From: Bhargavaea massiliensis
Lineage (GTDB): Bacteria > Bacillota > Bacilli > Bacillales_A > Planococcaceae
Assembly: GCF_018390575.1 (NCBI RefSeq)
Contig: NZ_JAHBCJ010000001.1
Location: 124,001-188,000 of the forward strand
Reading direction: 5' to 3'
Length of the DNA: 64,000 bases
The stretch's first letter is position 1. Every line of letters begins with the position of its first letter. A program made the translations under genes and the position numbers. Of this stretch, positions 49,722-57,639 are shown piece after piece. The notes under the pieces were generated by a model, which saw only the letters and a program-made list of their open reading frames with translations, had not been told where the DNA came from and made no database searches.

Positions 49722-50978
49722 TTATTCCGTTCTGAAAGTCGTCTCCGTCACTGCCGGCTGTGTTTCCACGATCATTTCGCCGTTCCGGACCGACAGGAGA
49801 ACCGGTGCCTGTGTGCGGACCGCTTCATACTCCGAGTCGGCATCGATGACGATCAGGTTGGCCGGGTTGCCTTCCTTCACGCCATATTCATCGTCACCGA
49901 GGTGGAGCGCCTTCGCCCCGTTGACGCTGACCAGATCGAGCGCCTTGATGATATGCGCATAGTCGGTCATGTGGCAGGCGTGCAGGCCGGTGTCGACGAC
50001 GCTCATCAGCTCGCCGTTGCCGAGCGGGTACCACGGATCCACGATTGAATCGAGCCCGAAGCAGACGTTGATGTCTTCCGCGAGCATCTCCTTGACCCTC
50101 GTCACCCCGCGGCGCACAGGGTGCTCGTCGAATCGGCCCTGCAGATGCAGGTTCGCTTTCGGCAACGAGACGAAATGAATGCCTGCTTTTTTAAGTGTCT
50201 GGAACAGCTTGTACGTGTAGGCGTTGCTGTAGGAAGCCATTGCGGTCGTGTGGCTCGCGGTTACCCGGTCTCCCATACCGCGGCGGAGCGCTTCACCCGC
50301 CAGCACTTCCAGGTAGCGTGACTGGTCGTCGTCGATTTCGTCGCAATGGATGTCGACGAGCTTGCCGTATTCCTCCGCGAGGTCAAGCGCGCGGATTACC
50401 GACTTCACGCCCTCTTCACGGGTAAGCTCATAATGCGGGATGCCGCCGATGACATCCGCGCCCATCTCGATTGCGCGGATCAGCAGCTCTTCGCCGTCCG
50501 GCTTCGTGTACAGCCCTTCCTGGGGGAACGCCACAAGCTGCAGGTCCACCCACGGTTTGACTTCTTCCTTCACTTCAAGCAGCGCTTCCATGCCCTTGAG
50601 CGTCGGATCGCTGACGTCGACATGCGTCCGGACATGCTGGATCCCGTTTTTCACCTGGAGCCCGATTGCCCGGAGTGCGCGCTTTTTCAGGTCGTCCTTT
50701 GTTTCATTCAGCATCTGCTTGCGCTCCGCCCAGATCTCGATCCCTTCAAAGACCGATCCGGACTTGCTCCACCGCGGCGTACCTGCCGTGAAAACGTAAT
50801 CCAGGTGGATGTGCGGCTCCACGTAAGGCGGCAGGACCAGTTTTCCTTCCAGGTCCCTGACGTCCTTGCCCAACACGTCCGCCTCTCCGGCAGCGGTCAC
50901 CGACCGGATCCGGCCATCCTCAATATCGATCGTCCATAGGCCTTCCCGGCCGTACAGTTTCGCGTTATTCAGAATCAA
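49722..50978 (-). CDS. codA: Cytosine deaminase / amidohydrolase CodA
   Basis: This 418-residue amidohydrolase-superfamily enzyme has metal ligands in PPYVEPHIHLDYVFTAG, the HVDVSDPTLKGMEAL region, VDIHCDEIDDDQSRYLE (catalytic Glu) and VCFGLDSIVDPWYPLG. Overall pattern and length match CodA, which deaminates cytosine to uracil; related enzymes act on isocytosine or creatinine-like rings. The start is TTG 50978 with GAGGGGGA upstream. Probably co-transcribed with the GNAT gene. Confidence 0.85.
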   Translation of the reverse strand: MILNNAKLYGREGLWTIDIEDGRIRSVTAAGEADVLGKDVRDLEGKLVLPPYVEPHIHLDYVFTAGTPRWSKSGSVFEGIEIWAERKQMLNETKDDLKKRALRAIGLQVKNGIQHVRTHVDVSDPTLKGMEALLEVKEEVKPWVDLQLVAFPQEGLYTKPDGEELLIRAIEMGADVIGGIPHYELTREEGVKSVIRALDLAEEYGKLVDIHCDEIDDDQSRYLEVLAGEALRRGMGDRVTASHTTAMASYSNAYTYKLFQTLKKAGIHFVSLPKANLHLQGRFDEHPVRRGVTRVKEMLAEDINVCFGLDSIVDPWYPLGNGELMSVVDTGLHACHMTDYAHIIKALDLVSVNGAKALHLGDDEYGVKEGNPANLIVIDADSEYEAVRTQAPVLLSVRNGEMIVETQPAVTETTFRTE

Positions 50979-51143
50979 CGTCGAATCCCCCTCTCCATCT
51001 TTCCATGTCCATTATATCAACGCGCCGGGCGAAATCTCGCCGGACCGCTTCCGTACAGCTTTATCCATAAAGAGGCAGTCATACATCGCGGTTTAAAGGG
51101 TATAGCAAAGGGGTAGATGCCTCGGGTGGAAAGGAGGATGCCG

Positions 51144-51824
51144 GTGTTTGGCCTTCAGGATCTGATTTCATTGATCATCTCGGCATTTATCATCCTGCCG
51201 GCAGTCGTGTTTCTTCGCGAATTGGGCTATGTGATCACGAGCGCGATTTTTGGCGTGGTAAATCCGCGCCTCACGATCGGTTCCGGCCCGCGGGTCTTTA
51301 AGTTCGGGATATTCGATGTACGCAGATATTACCACTTGTACAGCTGGTTTTCCTATGATGACCTGAAACGCAAAGGCAAATTCATTTACGTGCTTATTTA
51401 CGCGGGTCCGATCCTGGTCAATATGGTGCCTGCATTGATCCTGAATGCGCTGCTTGCCAACGGCATTATCGTCAAATATGAAACGTTCTGGAGTCGCTTC
51501 CTGTTTTACCAGTTCTATTATGTCCTGTTTGACGTCGTACCGATGAAAACAGTCAACGGCATGCCGAACAACGGCATGATCATCTACGAGATGCTACGCT
51601 ACGGCAAGCGGGTCGACTACAACAACGAGCCGTTCATCCCCTCCACCACCAAGGTTGAGGAGGAGTACCAGGAAGAAATGGAGGAGATTGAAGAACAGAT
51701 GGAAGAAATGGAAGAAGCCTCAAAGGAAATGAAAGAAAACGACGAGGTCATGGAGGTCAGGCGGGACGGCGATGAAGACGAGGAAGATCGCAAGGAGCGG
51801 AAACTGGGCGGACTGGATAATTGA
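51144..51824 (+). CDS. Site-2-protease-like membrane protein lacking the catalytic HExxH
   Basis: This 226-residue protein resembles M50 site-2 proteases at the fold level. FLRELGYVITSAIFGVVNPRLTIGSGPRVF lines up with HELGHxxxAxxFGVxxxxxxIGFGPxLF, but the motif reads RELGY, so both zinc histidines are absent. A later FDVVPMKTVNGMPNNG sits where proteases have LLPxPxLDGG. A strongly acidic coiled-coil tail (about 175-226) follows. It is probably a non-catalytic relative. The start is GTG 51144, six bases after AAAGGAGG. Confidence 0.65.
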   Translation: MFGLQDLISLIISAFIILPAVVFLRELGYVITSAIFGVVNPRLTIGSGPRVFKFGIFDVRRYYHLYSWFSYDDLKRKGKFIYVLIYAGPILVNMVPALILNALLANGIIVKYETFWSRFLFYQFYYVLFDVVPMKTVNGMPNNGMIIYEMLRYGKRVDYNNEPFIPSTTKVEEEYQEEMEEIEEQMEEMEEASKEMKENDEVMEVRRDGDEDEEDRKERKLGGLDN

Positions 51825-51837
51825 GATTCAAGAAATG

Positions 51838-51871
51838 AAAAAACGCCTTCCCGCTGCCGGGAAGGCGTTCC
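51838..51871. terminator. Terminator shared by the S2P-like gene and the tRNA operon
   Basis: AACGCCTTCCCGG-type perfect stem (AACGCCTTCCCGC / CGGGAAGGCGTT) four bases before the 3' end of the tRNA-Lys gene. Confidence 0.85.
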
Positions 51872-51874
51872 GTA

Positions 51875-51947
51875 TGAGCCATGCAGGGCTCGAACCTGCG
51901 ACCCTCTGATTAAAAGTCAGATGCTCTACCAACTGAGCTAATGGCTC
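51875..51947 (-). tRNA. tRNA-Lys (TTT)
   Basis: A 73-base cloverleaf on the minus strand begins GAGCCATTAGCTCAGT and has anticodon stem CTGACTTTTAATCAG and T arm GGTTCGAGCC. CCA is not encoded. It is last in a four-tRNA cluster. Confidence 0.95.
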
Positions 51948-51962
51948 ATGAAAATAAAAAAA

Positions 51963-52037
51963 TGGCTGGGGTAGCTGGATTCGAACCAACGAATGACGGA
52001 GTCAAAGTCCGTTGCCTTACCGCTTGGCTATACCCCA
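51963..52037 (-). tRNA. tRNA-Gln (TTG)
   Basis: The minus-strand cloverleaf TGGGGTATAGCCAAGCGG has anticodon loop CTTTGAC, T loop GGTTCGAATCC and an encoded CCA end. Coordinates include CCA. Confidence 0.95.
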
Positions 52038-52097
52038 ACGCTATGAAGTGCTGCCTTTTTAATGTTACCCGGAAACGGGTGATTTAAACATGAAAAG

Positions 52098-52181
52098 TGG
52101 TGGAGGGGGGCAGATTCGAACTGCCGAACCCGAAGGAGCGGATTTACAGTCCGCCGCGTTTAGCCACTTCGCTACCCCTCC
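52098..52181 (-). tRNA. tRNA-Tyr (GTA)
   Basis: The minus-strand cloverleaf GGAGGGGTAGCGAAGTGGC has anticodon loop CTGTAAA, a long variable arm (CTCCTTCGGGTTCG) as expected for tRNA-Tyr, and an encoded CCA. Coordinates include CCA. Confidence 0.95.
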
Positions 52182-52187
52182 AACATA

Positions 52188-52259
52188 TGACCCCTACGGG
52201 ATTCGAACCCGTGTTACCGCCGTGAAAGGGCGGTGTCTTAACCGCTTGACCAAGGGGCC
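52188..52259 (-). tRNA. tRNA-Glu (TTC)
   Basis: The minus-strand cloverleaf GGCCCCTTGGTCAAGCGG has anticodon loop CTTTCAC and T loop GGTTCGAATCC; CCA is not encoded. It is first in the cluster, 16 bases from the predicted transcription start. Confidence 0.95.
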
Positions 52260-52281
52260 GTGTCTCAATCGGACAACGTTT

Positions 52282-52310
52282 ATATTAGCAAAGAAAAACT
52301 GTCCATGCAA
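52282..52310 (-). promoter_or_regulatory. Promoter of the tRNA cluster
   Basis: TTGCAT (52305-52310) and TAATAT (52282-52287) on the minus strand are 17 bases apart, placing the start about 16 bases before tRNA-Glu. Confidence 0.7.
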
Positions 52311-52425
52311 CCCATATTTTGAAGTCGGAATATTTATTTTTGGTGTGGCTTTATTATGTGTACGGTGCGGAGTATATTCAACGTTTCTCCCGGCGATAGC
52401 AATATCTCAATTCGCTCCCACGACA

Positions 52426-52453
52426 AAAGCCCCGCGGTTCCGCGGGGCTTTCC
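52426..52453 (-). terminator. Terminator of the pirin gene
   Basis: AAAGCCCCGCGG / CCGCGGGGCTTT perfect stem, six bases past the stop. The remainder of 52260-52458 holds only the tRNA promoter. Confidence 0.85.
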
Positions 52454-52458
52454 TATTC

Positions 52459-53319
52459 TTACTTAACAGCGGGCGGGCCGAATTTGCCGGCCTGGTAGTC
52501 GAAGAAGGCCTGGCGGATCTCGTCTTCGGTGTTCATGACGAACGGGCCCCGGGCAATGACGTTCTCGCGAAGCGGCACGCCGGAATAAATCAGCACGCGT
52601 GTCCTGGAGTTGGCGCGTAGTTTCAGCTCGCTTGGCGCGGACTCCTCCCCTTCTTCATTGAAGGTAAGCGTTGCGGCGTCCGTCTTGGACAGGACGGTGC
52701 CGGATTCCCCCGCTGCCAGTTCCCCTGCGAGCACGTATAGGAAAGCATTGTGGTTTTCAGGAAGCACATGCGTGTACTCGGCGCCTTCCCTGAGCGAGAC
52801 TTCCGCCATCGTGATCGGCACGAGGCTTTCCATCGGTCCCTTCAAGCCGGCGACATCACCGGAATAAACGCGGATTGCACCCCCATCCACTTGGACAACC
52901 GGCGCTTCTTCCACGCGGATGTTCTGATAGAAGGAATCAGACTCCTTCAGCCGCTCCGGCAGGTTCAGCCAGAGCTGCAGCGTATGGATCAGGTCGTCCC
53001 CGTACGCCTCTTCGGCATGGCGGGCGCCGGAACCGGCGTTCATATACTGCACGTCTCCCGCATCGAGCACAGAGTAGCCGCCGGCGTTGTCGATATGCTC
53101 GAGACGGCCATCGATGACGTACGTGATCGTCTGGAAACCGCGGTGCGGGTGGTCGGAGAACGTTCCCCGCTTAAACCAGTCGTCGGCCATGATGATGAAC
53201 GGGTCGAATGCCTCCTCCTGCCCCGGCGGCAGCACCCAGCCCTGCTGGACGTGCGGGAACCCGGGGTTCTGGTAGCGCACCCGCCAATGGTCTTTGATGT
53301 CTCGCTGGAATCGTTCCAT
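52459..53319 (-). CDS. Pirin-family bicupin protein
   Basis: This 286-residue two-cupin protein has the pirin metal motif region DHPHRGFQTITYVIDGRLEHIDNAGG, then GDVQYMNAGSGARHAEEA, and a second cupin (about 175-280). Pirins can be quercetin dioxygenases or redox-sensitive cofactors; the role here is unknown. The start at 53319 follows GGGAGGG; the longer frame is unsupported. Confidence 0.85.
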   Translation of the reverse strand: MERFQRDIKDHWRVRYQNPGFPHVQQGWVLPPGQEEAFDPFIIMADDWFKRGTFSDHPHRGFQTITYVIDGRLEHIDNAGGYSVLDAGDVQYMNAGSGARHAEEAYGDDLIHTLQLWLNLPERLKESDSFYQNIRVEEAPVVQVDGGAIRVYSGDVAGLKGPMESLVPITMAEVSLREGAEYTHVLPENHNAFLYVLAGELAAGESGTVLSKTDAATLTFNEEGEESAPSELKLRANSRTRVLIYSGVPLRENVIARGPFVMNTEDEIRQAFFDYQAGKFGPPAVK

Positions 53320-53400
53320 CGAAATCCCTCCCTGTTGCTTCCATCTTAACCGCATCGGAATGATAAAATGGAATGAATTGCTCACAAGGAGGGGATTTGA

Positions 53401-54003
53401 GTGAATCCGGCTTTATTTGAAGCGGCTCTTAAACGGATCACCAGGCTGTTCGGCGAGGATGCGACCGGACACGACGTGCATCATACGCTCCGGGTGTACC
53501 GGATGGCGATGCGGATTGCGGAATCGGAAGGTGCCGACCGGGAACTGGTGGGGCTCGCCGCGATGCTCCATGATGCGGACGACCCGAAACTGTTCGGCGG
53601 CGGCGACGGACTGCCGAATGCCCGGGCATTCATGGAGGAGCAAGGGATTTCGCCCGCACAGGCGGAAGCCATCTGCATGATCATCGGCGAAGTCTCCTTC
53701 AGCAAAAATGGGGCGAAGCGGCCGTCGACACTCGAGGGACTGGTCGTCCAGGACGCCGACCGGCTGGATGCAATCGGCGCCATCGGCATCGCCCGGACAT
53801 TCGCCTTCGGCGGCAACCGGGGACAGGCGCTCCATGATCCGGACCGCGACACAGGCACGTCCATCGCCCATTTCCATGAAAAGCTGCTGAAGCTAAAGAA
53901 TCTGATGAACACGGATGAAGCCAGGCGGATCGCGGAAGAAAGGCACCGGTATATGGAGGCGTTCCTGGCTGAGTTTCATGCTGAATGGAACGGCATCCGC
54001 TAA
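53401..54003 (+). CDS. HD-domain phosphohydrolase (YedJ-like)
   Basis: This 200-residue metal-dependent phosphohydrolase has the HD motif set: DVHHTLRVYRMA, AAMLHDADDPKLFGG and VVQDADRLDAIGAIGIARTF. Members act on nucleotides or related phosphates. The start is GTG 53401 with AAGGAGGGG upstream. The PD-(D/E)XK gene follows after 24 bases, so the two probably share a transcript. Confidence 0.83.
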   Translation: MNPALFEAALKRITRLFGEDATGHDVHHTLRVYRMAMRIAESEGADRELVGLAAMLHDADDPKLFGGGDGLPNARAFMEEQGISPAQAEAICMIIGEVSFSKNGAKRPSTLEGLVVQDADRLDAIGAIGIARTFAFGGNRGQALHDPDRDTGTSIAHFHEKLLKLKNLMNTDEARRIAEERHRYMEAFLAEFHAEWNGIR

Positions 54004-54027
54004 GTAACCATCAGGAGGAATCAAGCC

Positions 54028-55776
54028 ATGAACCACCACTCGCAGCAAGTTCTCACCCTGTTGGAGGACGCTGATTTCACGGTATTGGACGATCACTTCA
54101 ACCGCTTCAACCCATTTAAGATTCTCCAGGTCGACAACTATGAAATCCGCCATTCCAATGTGCTGGGCTGGCTGATGGATCCCTCCGGGAACCACAACCT
54201 TGGTCCTTTTTTCGCGAAAAAGTTCATCGCCAAAGTGTTTACGAACCCGGCGAACACAGAGGATGAGGACAAGCTTTCCAATTACGATGTGTTGGAGATT
54301 TCCGGCCATCCCTACCATGACCTCACCGTTTACAAGGAGCTGCAGACCTCAAACCGGAAGAGGATCGACCTGCTTGCCGTGTCTGCCCTCCACAAAATCG
54401 TCCTTCTGATCGAAAACAAGTATTGGTCGGGCGAATCGGAAGGCCAGCTGGAAGAGTATATCGAATACGCCAGGTCTGTCTATGGTGGATATAAGATCAT
54501 TCCGGTTTTCCTAACTCTCCAGGATGAGGAGCCGACACACGAGGATTATCTGATGCTCGGTTATTCGGATGTGCTTGCAATTCTGCAGCAACTCCTTGAA
54601 ACCCGGAAAGAATATATGAATGCGCACATACATAGCTTCCTTTCATATTACTCCGACATTCTTGAAGACCAGCTTGTCGAGAATGAAAAGCTGAATGCGA
54701 TAGGACTGGACTTGTACAGAAATCATAAGGAAGCGGTCGACCTCCTGCATTCGCTGAGGCAAGGCCCGGATCAGAACGGAACCATCCTGTTCGGCACTTA
54801 CCGGCGTCATAAGGAGACCGTCGATTTCATCAAGAGTGTCGGGGACAGCATCCTGAAAGAGGCGTTCCTGAAGTTCGCCCGAAAACAGGAGTGGCCGGAG
54901 CATCTATATACCGCCCATTTCCGCGTTCCACATTTCCTCGAGCAGGCGTGGTTTGAGTACTACAAGGAAACTGACCTTCGGAAAAGCTGGTGGATGAACA
55001 GAGGGCTGATCGCTTGGTTTGAACGGGCCGGCGACCGGCTGAAATTGCGGATGGAAGTCGGTCCGCTCGAACACGAATTGCGCGTCAGACTGCTTCGGGG
55101 ACTTGCCGCAAGGGGACTCGACATCAGGGAGCAAGCTTATGGGGAAAGCAGTCAGTACACGCGCATCTACATGGATGCGGAAGCGCCCGAGTCATGGGAA
55201 GACGTCAGCGAGCTCGCGCGGGTCATGGAACGGCTTTATGAGAAAGAAGCCTTCCAATCCCTGCTTCGCCTCGCCAATGAAGCGGTCCTCTTGGGCGAGG
55301 AAGGTGTGCAAAGCAGGAGGATGGGCGGCACCCCGATCGAGCAGGCTTTCCGTCAGCTGCTTGATGCCAAGGACATCCGGCACTATCAGATCCACCAACG
55401 CCTCCCACACTTCGTCGAAACGGAATGGACCCGCTTTCCCGCAGGCTGCCAGCCGACCGAGAACTACTGGCTCGGGTACCCGCTCATTGCCTGGTTCCGG
55501 CTGAAGAATTCCGCGCTCCGTCTGATCATCGAGGTCGGTCCCCTGCCAACCGGGGAGAGAAATCAATTCCTGTCACTCCTCGAGGAAGAGGGCGTTCCGG
55601 TCCGGGCACTGGCCTACGAAGAAGGAAGAAAATACACCCGCATCTTCTCCCGCGCCGTTCCTGTCGGGAATATCGAGGATGCGGATGAATTAAGGAGAGC
55701 GATGGTGAGATTGGTGGACAGCTCGGAATACAGGGAGATTCGAGAACGGATCTTGCAGGCGATCGGCTCATTATAA
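54028..55776 (+). CDS. PD-(D/E)XK-nuclease-like protein with two C-terminal repeats
   Basis: This 582-residue protein has residues about 30-215 resembling the PDDEXK_4-type family: EIRHSNVLGWLMDPSGNHNLG, then KRIDLLAVSALHKIVLLIENKYWSGESEGQLEEY with the D...ExK arrangement (Asp in RIDLL, Glu and Lys in IENKYW). The C-terminal half holds two similar units of about 120 residues (starting near 290 and 450), each with an IAWFxR..LxLxxEVGPL and YTRI pattern. It may recognise or cut foreign DNA; no methylase partner is nearby. Array H lies beyond its terminator. Confidence 0.7.
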   Translation: MNHHSQQVLTLLEDADFTVLDDHFNRFNPFKILQVDNYEIRHSNVLGWLMDPSGNHNLGPFFAKKFIAKVFTNPANTEDEDKLSNYDVLEISGHPYHDLTVYKELQTSNRKRIDLLAVSALHKIVLLIENKYWSGESEGQLEEYIEYARSVYGGYKIIPVFLTLQDEEPTHEDYLMLGYSDVLAILQQLLETRKEYMNAHIHSFLSYYSDILEDQLVENEKLNAIGLDLYRNHKEAVDLLHSLRQGPDQNGTILFGTYRRHKETVDFIKSVGDSILKEAFLKFARKQEWPEHLYTAHFRVPHFLEQAWFEYYKETDLRKSWWMNRGLIAWFERAGDRLKLRMEVGPLEHELRVRLLRGLAARGLDIREQAYGESSQYTRIYMDAEAPESWEDVSELARVMERLYEKEAFQSLLRLANEAVLLGEEGVQSRRMGGTPIEQAFRQLLDAKDIRHYQIHQRLPHFVETEWTRFPAGCQPTENYWLGYPLIAWFRLKNSALRLIIEVGPLPTGERNQFLSLLEEEGVPVRALAYEEGRKYTRIFSRAVPVGNIEDADELRRAMVRLVDSSEYREIRERILQAIGSL

Positions 55777-55777
55777 A

Positions 55778-55820
55778 GAAGAGGCATCAACCGGATTCTG
55801 AACCGGATGATGCCTCTTTT
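55778..55820 (+). terminator. Terminator of the PD-(D/E)XK gene, beside array H
   Basis: AAGAGGCATCAACCGG / CCGGATGATGCCTCTT stem with a bulge, followed by TTTT, two bases after the stop. Confidence 0.85.
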
Positions 55821-55827
55821 GATGAAT

Positions 55828-55922
55828 GTGACGAATCGTGCCGTGAAAGTGACGATTCCCCTCTTGAAAGTGACGATTCACGCCCTGAAAGTGACGATTC
55901 CCCTCTTGAAAGTGACGAATGC
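55828..55922. repeat. 21-bp-period array H (five units, core AAAGTGACGATTC)
   Basis: GTGACGA cores begin at 55828, 55849, 55870, 55891 and 55912, all 21 bases apart, within a wider core GAAAGTGACGATTC. It lies between the terminator of the upstream gene and the stop of the convergent ligase gene (11 bases away). Confidence 0.9.
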
Positions 55923-55932
55923 GGCTAACCCT

Positions 55933-57624
55933 TCACTCCACGACAGCTGCCGCTTCTTCGGCACGCTTCACTTCCAGCGCCTTCAGTTCCCGGCGAAGGA
56001 TCTTCCCGGAGATGACGGTTTTCGGCAGGTCGGCGATGACTTCAATCTCACGCGGAGCGGCGTGGGCGGCGAGGCCCTGTTTGACGAATACACGGATGTC
56101 TTCGAGCAGCTCTGCCGACTCTTGGAAGCCCGGGCGGAGCGTGATGAATGCCTTGACGATTTCTCCGCGAACCGGGTCGGGCTTGCCGATGACGCCTGCT
56201 TCGGCGACGGCCGGGTGCTCGATCAGTTTGCTTTCAACTTCGAACGGGCCGATGCGTTCGCCGGAGGAGTTGATCATGTCGTCGTCCCGGCTCTGGAAGA
56301 AGACGTAGTCGTCCTCGTCCTGATAAGCGAGGTCGCCAGACAGGTACCAGCCTTCGTATTTAAAGTAGGCGTCGAAGCGGTCTTTGTTCCCCCAGATTTC
56401 CTTCATGAGGCCGGCCCATGGGGTCTTGATTGCGAGCTGACCGACTTCGCCGCGCGGCAGTTCCTGCCCGTTTTCGTCCAGGATGCCGACGGTGATGCCC
56501 GGGAACGGACGGCCCATCGAGCCGGGCTTGATCGGCTCGGCAGGCAGGTTCACGATCAGGTGCCCTCCGGTTTCGGTCATCCACCATGTGTCGTGGATGC
56601 GGACGCCGAGTTCGTTCCATGCCCAATGGATGACTTCAGGATTCAGCGGTTCCCCGACGCTCAGGATGTGTCGGAGCGAGGACAGATCGAACTGTTTGAG
56701 CGCATCCCCTTTTGACAGCAGCATCCGGAAGGCAGTAGGCGCGCTGTACCAGATCGTCACGCCGAATTCCTCGATGAGGCGGTACCAGTCTTCGGCTTTA
56801 AATCGGCCGCCCTGGATGATGACCGTCGCGCGGTTGAGCCACGGTGCGAACAGGCCGTATACGCTGCCCGTCACCCAGCCCGGGTGGGAGGTGCACCAGT
56901 AGACGTCATCATCCTTCACATCAAGCACCCATTTGCCCGAGACGTAATGATGGGACACGGCGCGGTGCGCGTGCAGGACGCCCTTCGGCTTGCCGGTGGA
57001 ACCGCTCGTGTAGTGGATCAGCATGCCGTCTTCAGGTCCGACCCACTCGGTCAGTTCCTCGCCCGGTATCGTTTCGACTTCCTCCGCTTCGATTTCATCG
57101 TCGTACAATACCGTTTGCAGCGACGGGATCTCTTCCCGCGGAACGCGCTTGCCGAGCTCCCGGTCAGTGATGAGCAGCGTGCCGCTGCAGTCGTTGATCC
57201 GGTCCTTTACCGCTTCTTCCATGAACGCTTCGAACAGCGGCCCTGCGATGGCGCCGATTTTGATGACCGACAAGATCGCGATGTAGCACTCCGGCGTTTT
57301 CGGCAGGAATACGAAGACCCGGTCGCCTTTTTTGACGCCGTGCTTTTTCAGCACCCGCGCATAGTGGTCCGTCTTTTCCTTCACCTCGCGAAAAGTCAGG
57401 GACCGCCGCTCGTCCCCGTTGGCGTAGTGGAGGGCGATTTTGTCGCCGTAGCCTTCGTCGACATGTCGGTCGACCGTGGCATAGGCCGCATTTACCTTTC
57501 CGGCTTTCCAGAACAGCTCGCCCGATGCGTCCTCCCAGGTGAATGTCTTCCGGATCTCGTCATAGTTTTCCAGGTTATAGTTGCCCGGCAACGGTGCCAG
57601 GACCTTTTCTTTTACGATGGTCAT
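55933..57624 (-). CDS. acsA: Acetyl-CoA synthetase-like AMP-forming ligase (AcsA-like)
   Basis: This 563-residue adenylate-forming enzyme follows Bacillus AcsA along its length as I remember it. It has the phosphate loop YTSGSTGKPKGVLHAH, IWYSAPTAFRMLL, the acyl-pocket region IHDTWWMTETGG, hinge YLSGDLAYQDEDDYVFFQSRDDD and C-terminal SSGERIGPFEVES. The terminal lysine motif reads PKTVISGKILRR, one residue longer than the usual PKTxSGK. It is the last gene of an operon controlled by SAM riboswitches, 15 bases after the ABC ATPase, so its substrate may be a sulfur-containing acid rather than acetate. Confidence 0.8.
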   Translation of the reverse strand: MTIVKEKVLAPLPGNYNLENYDEIRKTFTWEDASGELFWKAGKVNAAYATVDRHVDEGYGDKIALHYANGDERRSLTFREVKEKTDHYARVLKKHGVKKGDRVFVFLPKTPECYIAILSVIKIGAIAGPLFEAFMEEAVKDRINDCSGTLLITDRELGKRVPREEIPSLQTVLYDDEIEAEEVETIPGEELTEWVGPEDGMLIHYTSGSTGKPKGVLHAHRAVSHHYVSGKWVLDVKDDDVYWCTSHPGWVTGSVYGLFAPWLNRATVIIQGGRFKAEDWYRLIEEFGVTIWYSAPTAFRMLLSKGDALKQFDLSSLRHILSVGEPLNPEVIHWAWNELGVRIHDTWWMTETGGHLIVNLPAEPIKPGSMGRPFPGITVGILDENGQELPRGEVGQLAIKTPWAGLMKEIWGNKDRFDAYFKYEGWYLSGDLAYQDEDDYVFFQSRDDDMINSSGERIGPFEVESKLIEHPAVAEAGVIGKPDPVRGEIVKAFITLRPGFQESAELLEDIRVFVKQGLAAHAAPREIEVIADLPKTVISGKILRRELKALEVKRAEEAAAVVE

Positions 57625-57639
57625 GCTGTTTTCCTCCTC

